37,775 nucleotides of DNA from Candidatus Sumerlaeota bacterium (GCA_007132725.1 SLOD01000063.1:1-37775); one strand, 5' to 3'; numbered from the stretch's first letter, positions 27,788 through 37,588 are shown. The notes: a model not told the origin generated them from the letters alone. Translations and numbers: made by a program.

Positions 27788-28752
27788 TGGGTAAAACTGC
27801 TTTTATTTTCCCCGGACAAGGGGCTCAGTACAATGGCATGGCCAGAGATTTTGTAGATAACCATCCAAAATCGAGGTTTGCTTTTGAAGAAGCTAATGAC
27901 AGGTTGGGTTTTGACCTGAAAAAAATAGTTATGGACGGTACCCCCGAAGAACTTCAACAGACGATGGTTACTCAGCCGGCCATTTTGACGGCATCATATT
28001 CAATAATGACCGCGGTGGAAGATAGCGGTATAGATTGTGACTATACAGCAGGTCTAAGTCTTGGTGAGTATAATTCTCTTATTAAAGCCAAAGCAATGAG
28101 ATTCGGTGATGCCGTTTCTGTGGTCAGACAAAGAGGCATATTCATGCAGGACGCGGTTCCCTCCGGAGTGGGTGGAATGGCTGCTGTTATGGGAATGGAG
28201 TATGAAATATTAAAGGAATGCCTTAAAGAAGCCCAGTGCGAAGGCGTTGTGGAAATGGCAAATTTTAACAGCCCGGAACAGATGGTTATTTCCGGAGACT
28301 TGAAAGCTGTAAAATTTGCAGTTGATATAGTTGGCAGGAAAGGTGCTAAAAAGGCTGTTATGCTTCCGGTAAGTGCTCCTTTCCACAGCTCTCTTTTAAA
28401 ACCTGCTGCTGAAAGGCTGCAAGCTGTACTCATGGATACTCCGGTCTATCCCCTGGAAAAATATGTTGTTACAAATGCCGATGCTAAAGTGTTGGAAAAA
28501 GAGGATGAGATAGTCCCAAGCCTTGTTAAACAGGTAAACAATTCGGTTCTGTGGGTTCCTTCTATAGAATTTATGATGGACAATGATGTTGACACTTTTA
28601 TCGAAATAGGTCCCGGCAAAGCTTTGTCAGGTTTTGTAAAAAGAATAGCAAAGAGAAAAGGTAAAGATGTCAGAACATACAATGTTGAAAACATAGAAAC
28701 GCTGGATCGGTTGAAAAAAGATATTTCATCGGGGGGAGATAATGAGTCTTAA
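27787..28752 (+). CDS. fabD: Malonyl-CoA:ACP transacylase FabD
   Basis: 321 aa from the ATG at 27787 that overlaps the fabH stop (TAATG); an in-frame ATG four codons upstream lies inside fabH. IFPGQGAQ begins the enzyme, the nucleophile Ser91 is in AGLSLGEY (GLSLGEY rather than GHSLGEY, a variant also common in clostridia), and His200 in APFHSSL is the second catalytic residue. It loads malonyl groups onto ACP for FabH and FabF. Its last 11 nt overlap the fabG start. Confidence 0.96.
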   Translation: MGKTAFIFPGQGAQYNGMARDFVDNHPKSRFAFEEANDRLGFDLKKIVMDGTPEELQQTMVTQPAILTASYSIMTAVEDSGIDCDYTAGLSLGEYNSLIKAKAMRFGDAVSVVRQRGIFMQDAVPSGVGGMAAVMGMEYEILKECLKEAQCEGVVEMANFNSPEQMVISGDLKAVKFAVDIVGRKGAKKAVMLPVSAPFHSSLLKPAAERLQAVLMDTPVYPLEKYVVTNADAKVLEKEDEIVPSLVKQVNNSVLWVPSIEFMMDNDVDTFIEIGPGKALSGFVKRIAKRKGKDVRTYNVENIETLDRLKKDISSGGDNES

Positions 28753-29485
28753 AGGAAAATCAGCTCTTGTAACAGGAGGAGCAAGAGGGATAGGTAAAGC
28801 TATAGCACTTAAGTTGGCTTTAAACGGTGCAGATATCATTGTTAATGATGTTGCAGATATTGAAACAATGAAAAATACAGTAGATGAGATAAAAAAGCTG
28901 GGTGTAGGCTGTGAAGCACTGAAAGCAGATGTTTCCAATGAATCGGAAGTTAAAGACATGGTGTCCTATATCCTTGAAAAATATGGAAAAATTGACATAT
29001 TGATAAACAATGCCGGTATTACCAGAGATGGACTTCTTGTAAAGATGAAAGAATCAGATTGGCAGCTTGTAATGGATGTTAATTTGAAAGGGGTTTTTCT
29101 TTGTACGAAATCTGTTATAAGGTCAATGATGTCAAAAAGATCCGGATGTATAGTAAATATTTCCTCAGTCGTGGGTATTACCGGAAACCCCGGGCAGGCA
29201 AACTACAGTGCATCCAAAGCAGGGATCATCGGTTTTACTAAATCTGCGGCAAAAGAAGTGGGCAGCAAAGGAGTGCGCATCAATGCAGTGGCTCCGGGTT
29301 TTATCTACACTGATATGACCGACTCGCTTCCTGAAGCTGTTAAATCAAAATTTTTAGAAAACATACCTCTTGGCAGGTATGGTGAAGCTGAAGAAGTTGC
29401 CGATGTAGTTCTTTTTTTGTGTGAAGAGAGATCCCGTTATATAACAGGCCAGACAATTCCTGTTGACGGTGGCTTAGCTCTTTAG
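28742..29485 (+). CDS. fabG: 3-oxoacyl-ACP reductase FabG
   Basis: 247 aa, standard FabG length. NADP-binding VTGGARGIGKAIA near the N-terminus, NNAGITRDGLL (about 91-101), then the catalytic Ser142, Tyr155 and Lys159 (NISSVVG...NYSASKAG) and the C-terminal VDGGLAL. FabG reduces 3-ketoacyl-ACP in the elongation cycle. Overlaps fabD by 11 nt; the ribosome site GGGGGGAG lies within the fabD end. Confidence 0.97.
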   Translation: MSLKGKSALVTGGARGIGKAIALKLALNGADIIVNDVADIETMKNTVDEIKKLGVGCEALKADVSNESEVKDMVSYILEKYGKIDILINNAGITRDGLLVKMKESDWQLVMDVNLKGVFLCTKSVIRSMMSKRSGCIVNISSVVGITGNPGQANYSASKAGIIGFTKSAAKEVGSKGVRINAVAPGFIYTDMTDSLPEAVKSKFLENIPLGRYGEAEEVADVVLFLCEERSRYITGQTIPVDGGLAL

Positions 29486-29541
29486 TAAAGGTTTTGAAGA
29501 ATAAAAACTAAAACTGTTAACTTCAGATTGGAGGTATGGAA

Positions 29542-29775
29542 ATGTACTTTGAGAAGATTACCGAGATTATCAGGGATCAGCTTGGGCTGGAAGATGCTAA
29601 AATTGAAAGAGAAACATCTCTTATGAAAGATCTTGAGGTGGACTCTTTGGATGCTGTTGAGGTTATTATGAAAATTGAAGATGAGTTTGATATTGAGATT
29701 CCTGATGAGGATATCAATGCGTTTAAAAATCTGGGCGATATTGCTGATTATGTGAAAAATAAAAAAGAAGGCTGA
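29542..29775 (+). CDS. acpP: Acyl carrier protein
   Basis: 77 aa from the ATG at 29542; the ATG at 29536 touches the GGAGG (29530-29534), so the second start with a 7-nt gap is preferred. It has the ACP fold with phosphopantetheine-bearing Ser35 in VDSLDAVEV, and a very acidic second helix (EDEFDIEIPDEDI) that contacts the Fab enzymes. It lies 56 nt after fabG and 31 nt before fabF, the common fabG-acpP-fabF order. Confidence 0.97.
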   Translation: MYFEKITEIIRDQLGLEDAKIERETSLMKDLEVDSLDAVEVIMKIEDEFDIEIPDEDINAFKNLGDIADYVKNKKEG

Positions 29776-29806
29776 ATCAACCTCATTGATGGGTGGGAGC
29801 AGAGTA

Positions 29807-31048
29807 ATGAAAAGAAGAGTTGTCATAACCGGCCTTGGATGTGTTACTCCGGTCGGAGTCGGCTGGAAGTCATACTGGGATGCACTCCTTTCAGGTAAAA
29901 ATGGTATCGGGTTTATTTCTCAGTTTGACGCAAGTGAATTTCCTGTCAGAATAGCAGGGGAGGTTGATAATTCAACCTTTGTTGACCTGATCGAAAAAAA
30001 AGATTCAAGAAGAATGAGCAGGTTCACCCAGTTTGCTATTATTTCGTCAAAGATGGCAATTAATGACTCGAAACTTGATCTTGAAAAAATAGATGCTGAA
30101 AAATTTGGTGTTATAGTGGGGTCAGGTGTCGGTGGAATGGACACTCTTGAAGAACAGCACAGAATACTCCTTGAAAGAGGCCCTAAGCGTGTAAGTCCTA
30201 ATTTTATTCCTATGATGATATCGAATATAGCTGCAGGGCAGATATCGATGATGCTTAACGCAAAGGGTCCGAACTTCACTACAGTGACCGCCTGTGCATC
30301 TTCAACGAATGCACTTGGTGAAGCTTTCAGAACTGTTGTAAGAGGAGATGCAGACATTGTTGTTACAGGTGGTTGTGAAGCTGCAATAACACCGCTTTCA
30401 ATAGCCGGTTTCGCTTCTATGAAAGCTCTTTCGACAAGAAATGATGACCCTGAACATGCAAGCCGGCCTTTTGATAAAGATAGGGACGGTTTTGTAATGG
30501 GTGAAGGGGGAGCTATGCTCATTTTTGAAGAACTGGAACACGCTCTTGCAAGAGGAGCAAATATCTATGCTGAAATGGTGGGTTTTGGGGCTGCTTCCGA
30601 TGCCTATCATATTACAGCTCCTCACCCTGAAGGAAAAGGTGCACGTAAAGCAATGGAGCTTGCGATCAAAGATGCAGGTATAACACCCGAAGATGTTAAC
30701 TATATAAATGCTCATGGAACAAGCACTTATTATAATGACATGCTTGAAACTCTTGCAATAAACGATCTTTTTCAAGATCATGCAAAAAAACTTTCTGTCA
30801 GCTCTACAAAATCAATGACTGGACATCTTCTCGGTGCAGCGGGAGCAGCTGAGGCAATCGCATCGATACTTGCGGTTCGTGATAACAAAGTTCCACCGAC
30901 CATGAATTGTTTCCAGCCTGATGAAAAATGCAATCTGGACTATGTTCCTTTGAAGTATAAAGAAGTGACGGTCAACTATGCACTGTCAAACTCTTTGGGC
31001 TTTGGCGGACATAATGCAACTATTGCATTTGGAAAGTATAAGAACTGA
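29807..31048 (+). CDS. fabF: Beta-ketoacyl-ACP synthase II FabF
   Basis: 413 aa from the ATG at 29807, which has GGGAG about 7 nt upstream and starts MKRRVVITGLGCVTPVG as in the family; earlier TTG/ATG codons lie before the ribosome site. Catalytic Cys163 (TACASSTNA), His303 (NAHGTSTYYND) and His340 (STKSMTGHLLGAAG) are all present. FabF extends acyl-ACP chains with malonyl-ACP. Last recognised gene of the operon; no clear terminator follows. Confidence 0.97.
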   Translation: MKRRVVITGLGCVTPVGVGWKSYWDALLSGKNGIGFISQFDASEFPVRIAGEVDNSTFVDLIEKKDSRRMSRFTQFAIISSKMAINDSKLDLEKIDAEKFGVIVGSGVGGMDTLEEQHRILLERGPKRVSPNFIPMMISNIAAGQISMMLNAKGPNFTTVTACASSTNALGEAFRTVVRGDADIVVTGGCEAAITPLSIAGFASMKALSTRNDDPEHASRPFDKDRDGFVMGEGGAMLIFEELEHALARGANIYAEMVGFGAASDAYHITAPHPEGKGARKAMELAIKDAGITPEDVNYINAHGTSTYYNDMLETLAINDLFQDHAKKLSVSSTKSMTGHLLGAAGAAEAIASILAVRDNKVPPTMNCFQPDEKCNLDYVPLKYKEVTVNYALSNSLGFGGHNATIAFGKYKN

Positions 31049-31142
31049 TTTTTTTCTGTAAAATTTCTAAAAACTTTGATATAGCATCATTATGGAATAC
31101 AGTTAACTTTCAAGCGTCTGTATATTTTGAATGGGGGCTGCA

Positions 31143-33158
31143 GTGATAAAAAATATTATTGTTCTTTTTACTGTCTTGATCATGGTTATAGTTTTTTGTG
31201 GTTGTTCCGGAGATAAAGGGGAATCTGACATACTTGATGATTCTGACTCCGATGAGCATGAATATGACGATGCTGATATTGATGTTGTTGAACCGATCTG
31301 TAAAACTCCGGGAGAAGGACCATATCCTCTTAAATTTACAGATATTACCGAAGAGCTGGGGCTTCTTGATATGGATGTTACAGGGAGTCAGATAACTGTA
31401 GCGGATGTTACCGGAAACGGGTGGCCTGATATTTATGTTTCAATGGCATCAAAGGAAAGAGAAGACCCCGATAATCCCAAAGGACACTATCGTCTTTTAA
31501 AAAATATGAGAGGTAAGGGTTTTAAAGATATTACTTTTGAAAGTGGACTCTTTTCTGACAGCTCAGGGAATAATGGACTTGCCTCTACATTTGTTGTTTT
31601 TGCTGATATGAATAACAGTGGCTTCATGGATGCTTTGAATGTTGTTTATGTTGACAGAGGAACCTACTCTCTTGAGGGATACAGAGATGATTTTTCAAGA
31701 GTTTATATTAATAAAGGAGATGGAACTTTCAAACCGGGGCCGTCACAGAGATTTCACGAAGATTTCCTTGAGCCTATAGCAAGCGTCGCCTTTTTTGATT
31801 ATGACAGGGATGGAGTCCTTGATTTTTTTGCCGCCCGCCATTACGGGAGGTTCGGATATCTTGATACCTGTGAACAGGATACACTTTACAAAGGACTGGG
31901 TGACGGTAGATTTAAAAATGTAACATCCGGTTCAGGACTTGAGACGGTTGCACCCGATGATGAAGCTCTTGTGGCGGGAATTAATCATAGACCGGCATGG
32001 GGGGTAACGGCATGTGATGTTACAGGTAATGGTTTTCAAGACATCATGGTTTCAAACTATGCAAGAAGCTTTAACAGCTTATATATAAATGAAGGTGAAG
32101 GTTTGTTTGAAGATGTTTCTATTGCAAGTAATTTTGCCTCTGATGATAATGAAGACTACTTCGATGATCAGTTTTTCAGGTGTTATTGTGCTGAAGAAGC
32201 CAATAGAGATACAGAGTACTGTAAAGATGCTCTCCCTCCTTCAATAATTTGTTCCCAATATTCCTGGATACCGGGCTATTCCGATCAACCCTTCAGGCTT
32301 GGAGGCAACTCTTCAGGAACCTTGTGTGCCGACTTCACAGGCAACGGAAAAATGGATCTTTTTACATTGGAGTTGGCTCACTGGCATATAGGTGGATCGA
32401 GTGACAGGTCTCAACTGTTGACAAATGAGAACTTCCCCCAAGAACCTTTTAAAAGATTGATGGAAGAAGAAAGCGGTATCACCAGACCTCGTTATGGAGG
32501 TTGGGATGACGGCGATCTTGGTGGTTTGGCGGCTGATTTTGACAATGACGGTAAAATGGACATTTATATAATGAGCAGTGATTACCCTGGTACGACATCT
32601 CTTCTTTATCAGCAACAAAATGATAGCAGGTTCAAAGAAGTTGCAAAAGAGTCCGGGACCTTGATAGCAAGGGCTCATGGCGGTGCATTGATAGATATTG
32701 ACAGAGACGGTGATTATGACTTGATAGTAGGCGTTTCCTTCATGCGGTGGGGAAGTGACACCTCTGATTATAGTGAGAAACCTGAAAAACAGTGGATAAG
32801 AGTGTTAAGAAATGATACGGGTCAAAATGCAAACAGGGTGATGATAGATATGATAGGGGGCGGCAAAGAGGGCAAGTCGAACAGATCCGCAATAGGTGCA
32901 AGGATAATAGTAAGAGCCGGGGAAAAAGAATTTGTCCGTGAAGTTCAAAGCAGTTATGGTTTGATGGGTTTTCAGAACGATCTTTTTCAAATAATAGGTA
33001 TTGGGAATATTTGTGATGTAGATGAAATAGAAATTCGATGGCCCGACAAAAAAGGGTCCGTAGATATTTTTCGGGAAGTTTATGCCAACTATGTTTTGAG
33101 AATTCATCAGGAAGAAGGTCTGACCCACCACAAGCTGGAAGACTATTTTAAGGAATAA
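31143..33158 (+). CDS. FG-GAP / ASPIC-UnbV repeat lipoprotein
   Basis: 671 aa from a GTG at 31143 placed 5 nt after GGGGG; the in-frame ATG at 31131 has no ribosome site of its own. Lipobox FCGC (Cys21), then a Ser/Asp-rich linker (about 24-50). Six Asp-rich Ca2+-type loops (DVTGNGWPD near 88, DYDRDGVLD near 219, DVTGNGFQD near 292, DFTGNGKMD near 397, DFDNDGKMD near 465, DIDRDGDYD near 517) mark a VCBS/FG-GAP beta-propeller. The C-terminus (about 580-650) has the ASPIC/UnbV domain (NRSAIGARIIVRAG ... EIRWPD). Such proteins are surface binding or adhesion modules; substrate unknown. A cysteine-rich insert (CYC...C...C) occurs near residues 345-370. It starts 94 nt after fabF. Confidence 0.8.
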   Translation: MIKNIIVLFTVLIMVIVFCGCSGDKGESDILDDSDSDEHEYDDADIDVVEPICKTPGEGPYPLKFTDITEELGLLDMDVTGSQITVADVTGNGWPDIYVSMASKEREDPDNPKGHYRLLKNMRGKGFKDITFESGLFSDSSGNNGLASTFVVFADMNNSGFMDALNVVYVDRGTYSLEGYRDDFSRVYINKGDGTFKPGPSQRFHEDFLEPIASVAFFDYDRDGVLDFFAARHYGRFGYLDTCEQDTLYKGLGDGRFKNVTSGSGLETVAPDDEALVAGINHRPAWGVTACDVTGNGFQDIMVSNYARSFNSLYINEGEGLFEDVSIASNFASDDNEDYFDDQFFRCYCAEEANRDTEYCKDALPPSIICSQYSWIPGYSDQPFRLGGNSSGTLCADFTGNGKMDLFTLELAHWHIGGSSDRSQLLTNENFPQEPFKRLMEEESGITRPRYGGWDDGDLGGLAADFDNDGKMDIYIMSSDYPGTTSLLYQQQNDSRFKEVAKESGTLIARAHGGALIDIDRDGDYDLIVGVSFMRWGSDTSDYSEKPEKQWIRVLRNDTGQNANRVMIDMIGGGKEGKSNRSAIGARIIVRAGEKEFVREVQSSYGLMGFQNDLFQIIGIGNICDVDEIEIRWPDKKGSVDIFREVYANYVLRIHQEEGLTHHKLEDYFKE

Positions 33159-33241
33159 ATTGGAAATATTATTGACATTAGTGGATCAAACCGTATTCCT
33201 GATTAAGTATGGAAGTTTAAATTGAACTGAGAGGTTTTATT

Positions 33242-35362
33242 ATGATTACAAAAAAAAGTTTGATGGGATTTCTTATCCTATTTTTTATCTTCTTCCAAAG
33301 CTGTGCTACAATGGAAGTAAAAGAAGCTCCAAAGGAAGATCAGATTGAAACAGAAGAAGTTGAAGCAGAAAAAATAGAAGCAGCAGAAGCAGCAGAAGAA
33401 GCAGAGGTAGCAGAAGAAGAAGCTCAACCTGAAAAAGAAGATTTCGGCACGAAGGGAAACCAGTTCATTGAATGGTGCCGGAATGAAATTGATAAAATAG
33501 AAGAGCTTTCCCAAAAGCTTAAAGTCCCTGATGTTGAAAGGTCTGCACTGGATACTTTAGCTCTTTTTAACAAACTTGAAATTAAACAGTATGATGTAAT
33601 GTGCAGTGCCGGCATCAACCAGTATAATCATCCGGATGAAGGTATGAGAGAAGGGGCGAGAAAGTGCAGCAGAGAGCTGAACGCCCAAAGTACGAAACTT
33701 TCTCTTGACAGTGACTTGTACAATGTTTTTGCTGAAATATCACCTGAAGACGAAACTCTCAAAGAGGAGGATGTTTATTATCTGAATGATGTTTTGGCAG
33801 ATTTTAGAAGAAACGGTGTTGATAAAGATGAAGAGACTAGAGAAAGGCTTAAAAAACTCAGTAGCAGACTCACTGAACTTTATCAGAAGTTCCATGCCAA
33901 TATTGCTTCAGACACAAAAGAGATCGTTGTCACAGATCCTGAACAGCTAAGAGGTTTGCCGGAAGATTTTATTTCGCAAAGAAAACCGGACGAAGAGGGG
34001 CGGATAATTCTTACAACAGACTGGCCTGACTATCTTCCTGTAATTGAATTTGCTGAATATTCCGGTCTGAGAGAAAGAATGTATAGAAAAAGAAGGGCCA
34101 TTGCAATTCCGGCTAATACGGAAATTTTTTCAGAAATTCTAAAAGCGAGACAGGAATGGGCTCAAATTCTTGGATACGAAAACTGGGCGGCATATTCACA
34201 GGAAAAACTGATGGCTGAAAACCCTGAAAATGCACATGATTTTATAACAAAAATTCTGGAACTTTCTTCTCCCCATGTGGAAAGGGAGTTGGAAGTTTTT
34301 ATGAAATATATTAGAAAGGATGATCCTGAGGCTGAAGGACTTGAACAGTGGGACAGAATGTTTTATCAAAATATGATCAAAAAAGATAAGTATGATTTTG
34401 ATTCACAGGAAGTCAGGAAATATTTTGAAATATCCAAAGTGATGGAGGGTGTTTTTAAGATCGTTTCCAAGATCTTTGGTGTTGATATTGAAAAAGTTGA
34501 AAGAGATGATGTGTGGCATCCAAGTGTTGAATCGTATGATGTTATTGAAAATGGCGAAGTTATAGGTCACTTTGAGCTGGATATGTACCCGAGACCTGAT
34601 AAATATAAACATTTTGCAATGTTTTCAAATAGACTCGGGGTAAAAGATAAAAGACTTCCAAGAGGAGCTATAGTTGGCAACTTTCCTGAGCCGGATCCGG
34701 TTGATGGAAAAGCATATTTAAGTCATCACGATGTAGAAACAATATTTCATGAATTCGGACACTTACTTCATATGATATTCGGTTCTCAGAAATATCTCAG
34801 GTTTTCGGGAACGAGATGCCAGAGAGATTTTGTTGAAGTTCCCTCAACTATGCTTGAAGAATGGGCATGGGACATTTCCGTTTTGCAAATGTTTGCTACA
34901 GATGATGATGGAAACCCGATTCCTGAAGATCTTGTTGAGCGAATGAAAAAAGCAAGCGAATTTGGTAAGAGTGTGCATGTGGCAAGACAAATGTATCTTG
35001 CAATGCTCTCTCTTGGACTTTACACCCAGGATGCAAAAGATTTTGATTTCCAGGATTATGAAAGAAAAATAGAAAGGAAATATTCTCCCACCATAGCCCA
35101 TGATGATATTCGTATGACAGAAAGTTTTGGACACCTTATAGGTTATTCTTCCAACTACTATACATACATGTGGTCTACGGTTATCGCCATGGACATGTTT
35201 GCCAAAGTTGAAGAGCATGGTCTTCTCGACCCTGAAATAATGAATAAGTTCAGAGAGAAGGTTTTATCTGTGGGGGGCTCTAAAGACGGTACGCAGATAA
35301 TATTTGATTTTCTTGGAAGAGATCTCAGTTTTGAAGCTTTTGAAAACTGGCTGGCAAATTGA
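33242..35362 (+). CDS. M3-family zinc metallopeptidase lipoprotein
   Basis: 706 aa. Lipobox FQSC (Cys21) followed by a Glu/Ala-rich linker (about 28-66) and then a helical M3 (thimet oligopeptidase / Dcp / oligopeptidase A) fold. The zinc site is intact: H503-E-F-G-H507 and the third ligand Glu532 in DFVEVPSTMLEEW, at the same 29-residue spacing as in thimet oligopeptidase. M3 enzymes cut short oligopeptides inside a deep channel and are mostly cytosolic; the lipid anchor implies a periplasmic or surface role in peptide scavenging. Its ribosome site GAGG lies in the 83-bp gap after the FG-GAP gene. It converges with the TonB-receptor gene. Confidence 0.9.
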   Translation: MITKKSLMGFLILFFIFFQSCATMEVKEAPKEDQIETEEVEAEKIEAAEAAEEAEVAEEEAQPEKEDFGTKGNQFIEWCRNEIDKIEELSQKLKVPDVERSALDTLALFNKLEIKQYDVMCSAGINQYNHPDEGMREGARKCSRELNAQSTKLSLDSDLYNVFAEISPEDETLKEEDVYYLNDVLADFRRNGVDKDEETRERLKKLSSRLTELYQKFHANIASDTKEIVVTDPEQLRGLPEDFISQRKPDEEGRIILTTDWPDYLPVIEFAEYSGLRERMYRKRRAIAIPANTEIFSEILKARQEWAQILGYENWAAYSQEKLMAENPENAHDFITKILELSSPHVERELEVFMKYIRKDDPEAEGLEQWDRMFYQNMIKKDKYDFDSQEVRKYFEISKVMEGVFKIVSKIFGVDIEKVERDDVWHPSVESYDVIENGEVIGHFELDMYPRPDKYKHFAMFSNRLGVKDKRLPRGAIVGNFPEPDPVDGKAYLSHHDVETIFHEFGHLLHMIFGSQKYLRFSGTRCQRDFVEVPSTMLEEWAWDISVLQMFATDDDGNPIPEDLVERMKKASEFGKSVHVARQMYLAMLSLGLYTQDAKDFDFQDYERKIERKYSPTIAHDDIRMTESFGHLIGYSSNYYTYMWSTVIAMDMFAKVEEHGLLDPEIMNKFREKVLSVGGSKDGTQIIFDFLGRDLSFEAFENWLAN

Positions 35363-35413
35363 TCGTTCGATAGTGGGAATGTTGTAAACACTGCCTTTTA
35401 TCCTTTAGAGACC

Positions 35414-37588
35414 TTACATACCCCCTCTTATGCCAAGAAGGAACATTCTCGGGTTCCTTGGTCCATAAATGTATTCAGCATCTCTTTCCGGGCCTTCATC
35501 GAAATCTTTCTGGAATGAGTTCAAGATGTTTTTTGCCGCGAAATATGGCTTAATATAGTAGCCGCTTCCCATTTCATGTTTGTATCCTATTGTGATATCC
35601 CAGTCATAGAACCACTCTGAAGTATGAAGTCTGAAATCATCGTTACCGAATTCACCTTCATGTTTTATCTTCATCGGACCTGTGATATTTAAAACAGTTG
35701 AAAACTCAAACCCTTTCCACGGAGTTAAAGTTCCCGCTATGTAACCGTAGTAATCCGGAGCTCTCAGTATACTTCTTTCTTCAATGCCTATATCGAGGAG
35801 ATCTTCATCCGCTTCGCTGTTTTCCGCACCTTCAAAAGTCCATCCAAACTCAACTGTCCAAAGATTTTTATATGCGATATCCATTTCAAGTTCGATTCCC
35901 ATCACTGTTGTGGTGCCGGAGTTGTATCTCAGTCTCCGGTTTTCTCCTTCTTTAAAGAGATCATCATCGACCCCTATGCTTTTTGTGTTAAAAGCTTTGT
36001 ATATTCGACTGAAATAGCCGCTTATAGAAGGTCTGAATGTATATCCGCTTATTCTGTATGTATAGTCAAACTGCTGAGAAAGATTAAATGATCTTTCTGC
36101 TTCAAGGTCATCGGAGTTAATAGTGGGAGAAGGTTCTCCTTCAACTATTGAAATATGAAAATCTTCGTCAAATATCTGGGGTGCCCTGAAACCTGTTGAA
36201 AATGAAGTTCTTGATCTTAAGTTTTTATGGTTAAGCATAAGAGTTGTTCTTGGAGAGACAATGGCTTTGCTCAATTCACTATGTTTGTCAACTCTCATTC
36301 CAAGTAAGAGATTTGCCCATTTTATCGGAACCCAGTCCAGTTGAAACAATGCCCCGAAATTTGTATATCTCTCTTCAACTGCTCTTAATCCATCAGCAGT
36401 ATAGTCATCAAGATCTTCAAGAGAGTATTGAATCCCGGCGGTAAACATCATCGCCCCAAGGAACTGTGCAAACTGGTTAAATGTTGCATCCCACACATGA
36501 AGCGGATTTTTTGTTTTACCGTAGTTGTCTCCGAACTCATCATCTCCGCCGTAATATGAATTTCTTTCTGTATATGCAAAACCGTAAGACATGTCATAGC
36601 TGGTTCCTGTAGAAGCTATATCATGTTTCCATTTTACCTCACCACCCCATCTGTCTGTATCAACACTTTCTGTAATTTCCGATTTGTGTTTTGCTCTCAA
36701 AAATCTGTCTCCGCCCCTTCTGCTGTCTTTCATAAGGTTGAATTTTCCTTCAAGTTCACCACCTTCAAAAAGGGTAAGGTATGCTGTAGAGCCTGCAAAG
36801 TTCTGTCTAACTTCACCAAGTTCAGAAAAGCCATCTCCGTTGGCATCCCACGGTTGTCTTGCAAAACCGCCACCATAAACAAACAATGCAGCCCTCTGGT
36901 CTTTGGATACTATCCCTCCGTCAGCACCAAGTCTGAGTCCTTTTTTGAGGCCGCTTTCATCACCTGGTATCAGCTGTGTTTCCATGATCATATTGGCAAA
37001 GTTCTTGTCGGGTCTTTTCGTTATGACATTTATAACTCCGGCTATCGCATTCCCTCCGTAAAGGGCACTTCCTCCACCTTTTACGATCTCTATTCGGTCT
37101 ATCATCTGGACAGGAATGTGCTCAAGTCCGTAAACTCCGGCAAGTGAAGAGTATACGGGCTTCCCGTCAATGAGTATCTGGCTGTAATGTCCGTCAAGAC
37201 CGTTCAGTCTAACTTGATTGAACCCGCAGTTCTGGCAGTTGTTTTCAACTCTGACTCCCGTTGTTCCGTCAACTGCATCAGCAAGGTTTGCAACATTTCT
37301 TCTTTCCATAGTTTCCATGTTTACAACAGTGGTCTTTACAGGTGCTTCATCGAGCCTTTTTTCAGTTCTTGTTCCTGTTACAACTATTTCGGCATCTGAT
37401 TCATCAACGATCATCACAGACTCTTTTTCCGCTTCTTCTTCCTCTTCATCAGCTTCGTCATCAACAACAACAATTGTTTCAATATCTTCTTCATCGTCGA
37501 TGATGATCAAGTCAGCTTCTTCAGCCTGAATGTAGACTGATGTAATAATAAGCAGTACAAAAATTACAACAACAAACTTTGTTTTCAT
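35414..37588 (-). CDS. TonB-dependent outer-membrane receptor
   Basis: 724 aa from ATG 37588, which has GGAG six bases upstream; an ATG at 37600 lies before it. Signal peptide to about residue 22 (YIQA), then an unusual acidic segment with several TonB-box-like strands (ETIVVV at 37-42, AEIVVTG at 66-72). The plug domain follows: RLDEAPVKTTVV, C118-x2-C121 in NNCQNCGFNQVRLNGL, VKGGGSALYGGNAIAGVINVITKRP. About 500 residues of barrel strands end at GIRGGM without the usual terminal aromatic. This is the FepA/CirA-like (COG4771) group; the ligand (siderophore, corrinoid or other) cannot be told. It lies 16 nt behind a TonB-type gene. Confidence 0.9.
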   Translation of the reverse strand: MKTKFVVVIFVLLIITSVYIQAEEADLIIIDDEEDIETIVVVDDEADEEEEEAEKESVMIVDESDAEIVVTGTRTEKRLDEAPVKTTVVNMETMERRNVANLADAVDGTTGVRVENNCQNCGFNQVRLNGLDGHYSQILIDGKPVYSSLAGVYGLEHIPVQMIDRIEIVKGGGSALYGGNAIAGVINVITKRPDKNFANMIMETQLIPGDESGLKKGLRLGADGGIVSKDQRAALFVYGGGFARQPWDANGDGFSELGEVRQNFAGSTAYLTLFEGGELEGKFNLMKDSRRGGDRFLRAKHKSEITESVDTDRWGGEVKWKHDIASTGTSYDMSYGFAYTERNSYYGGDDEFGDNYGKTKNPLHVWDATFNQFAQFLGAMMFTAGIQYSLEDLDDYTADGLRAVEERYTNFGALFQLDWVPIKWANLLLGMRVDKHSELSKAIVSPRTTLMLNHKNLRSRTSFSTGFRAPQIFDEDFHISIVEGEPSPTINSDDLEAERSFNLSQQFDYTYRISGYTFRPSISGYFSRIYKAFNTKSIGVDDDLFKEGENRRLRYNSGTTTVMGIELEMDIAYKNLWTVEFGWTFEGAENSEADEDLLDIGIEERSILRAPDYYGYIAGTLTPWKGFEFSTVLNITGPMKIKHEGEFGNDDFRLHTSEWFYDWDITIGYKHEMGSGYYIKPYFAAKNILNSFQKDFDEGPERDAEYIYGPRNPRMFLLGIRGGM

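Noticed and set aside
29920-30522. 200-aa minus-strand open frame inside fabF
   Set aside because: Antisense shadow of a well-supported fabF; no start signal and Ser/Ile-rich content.
33172-33199. Perfect TTGACA before the M3 peptidase gene
   Set aside because: The hexamer 16-17 bp downstream (TATTCC or ATTCCT) is a poor -10, so a promoter is not claimed.
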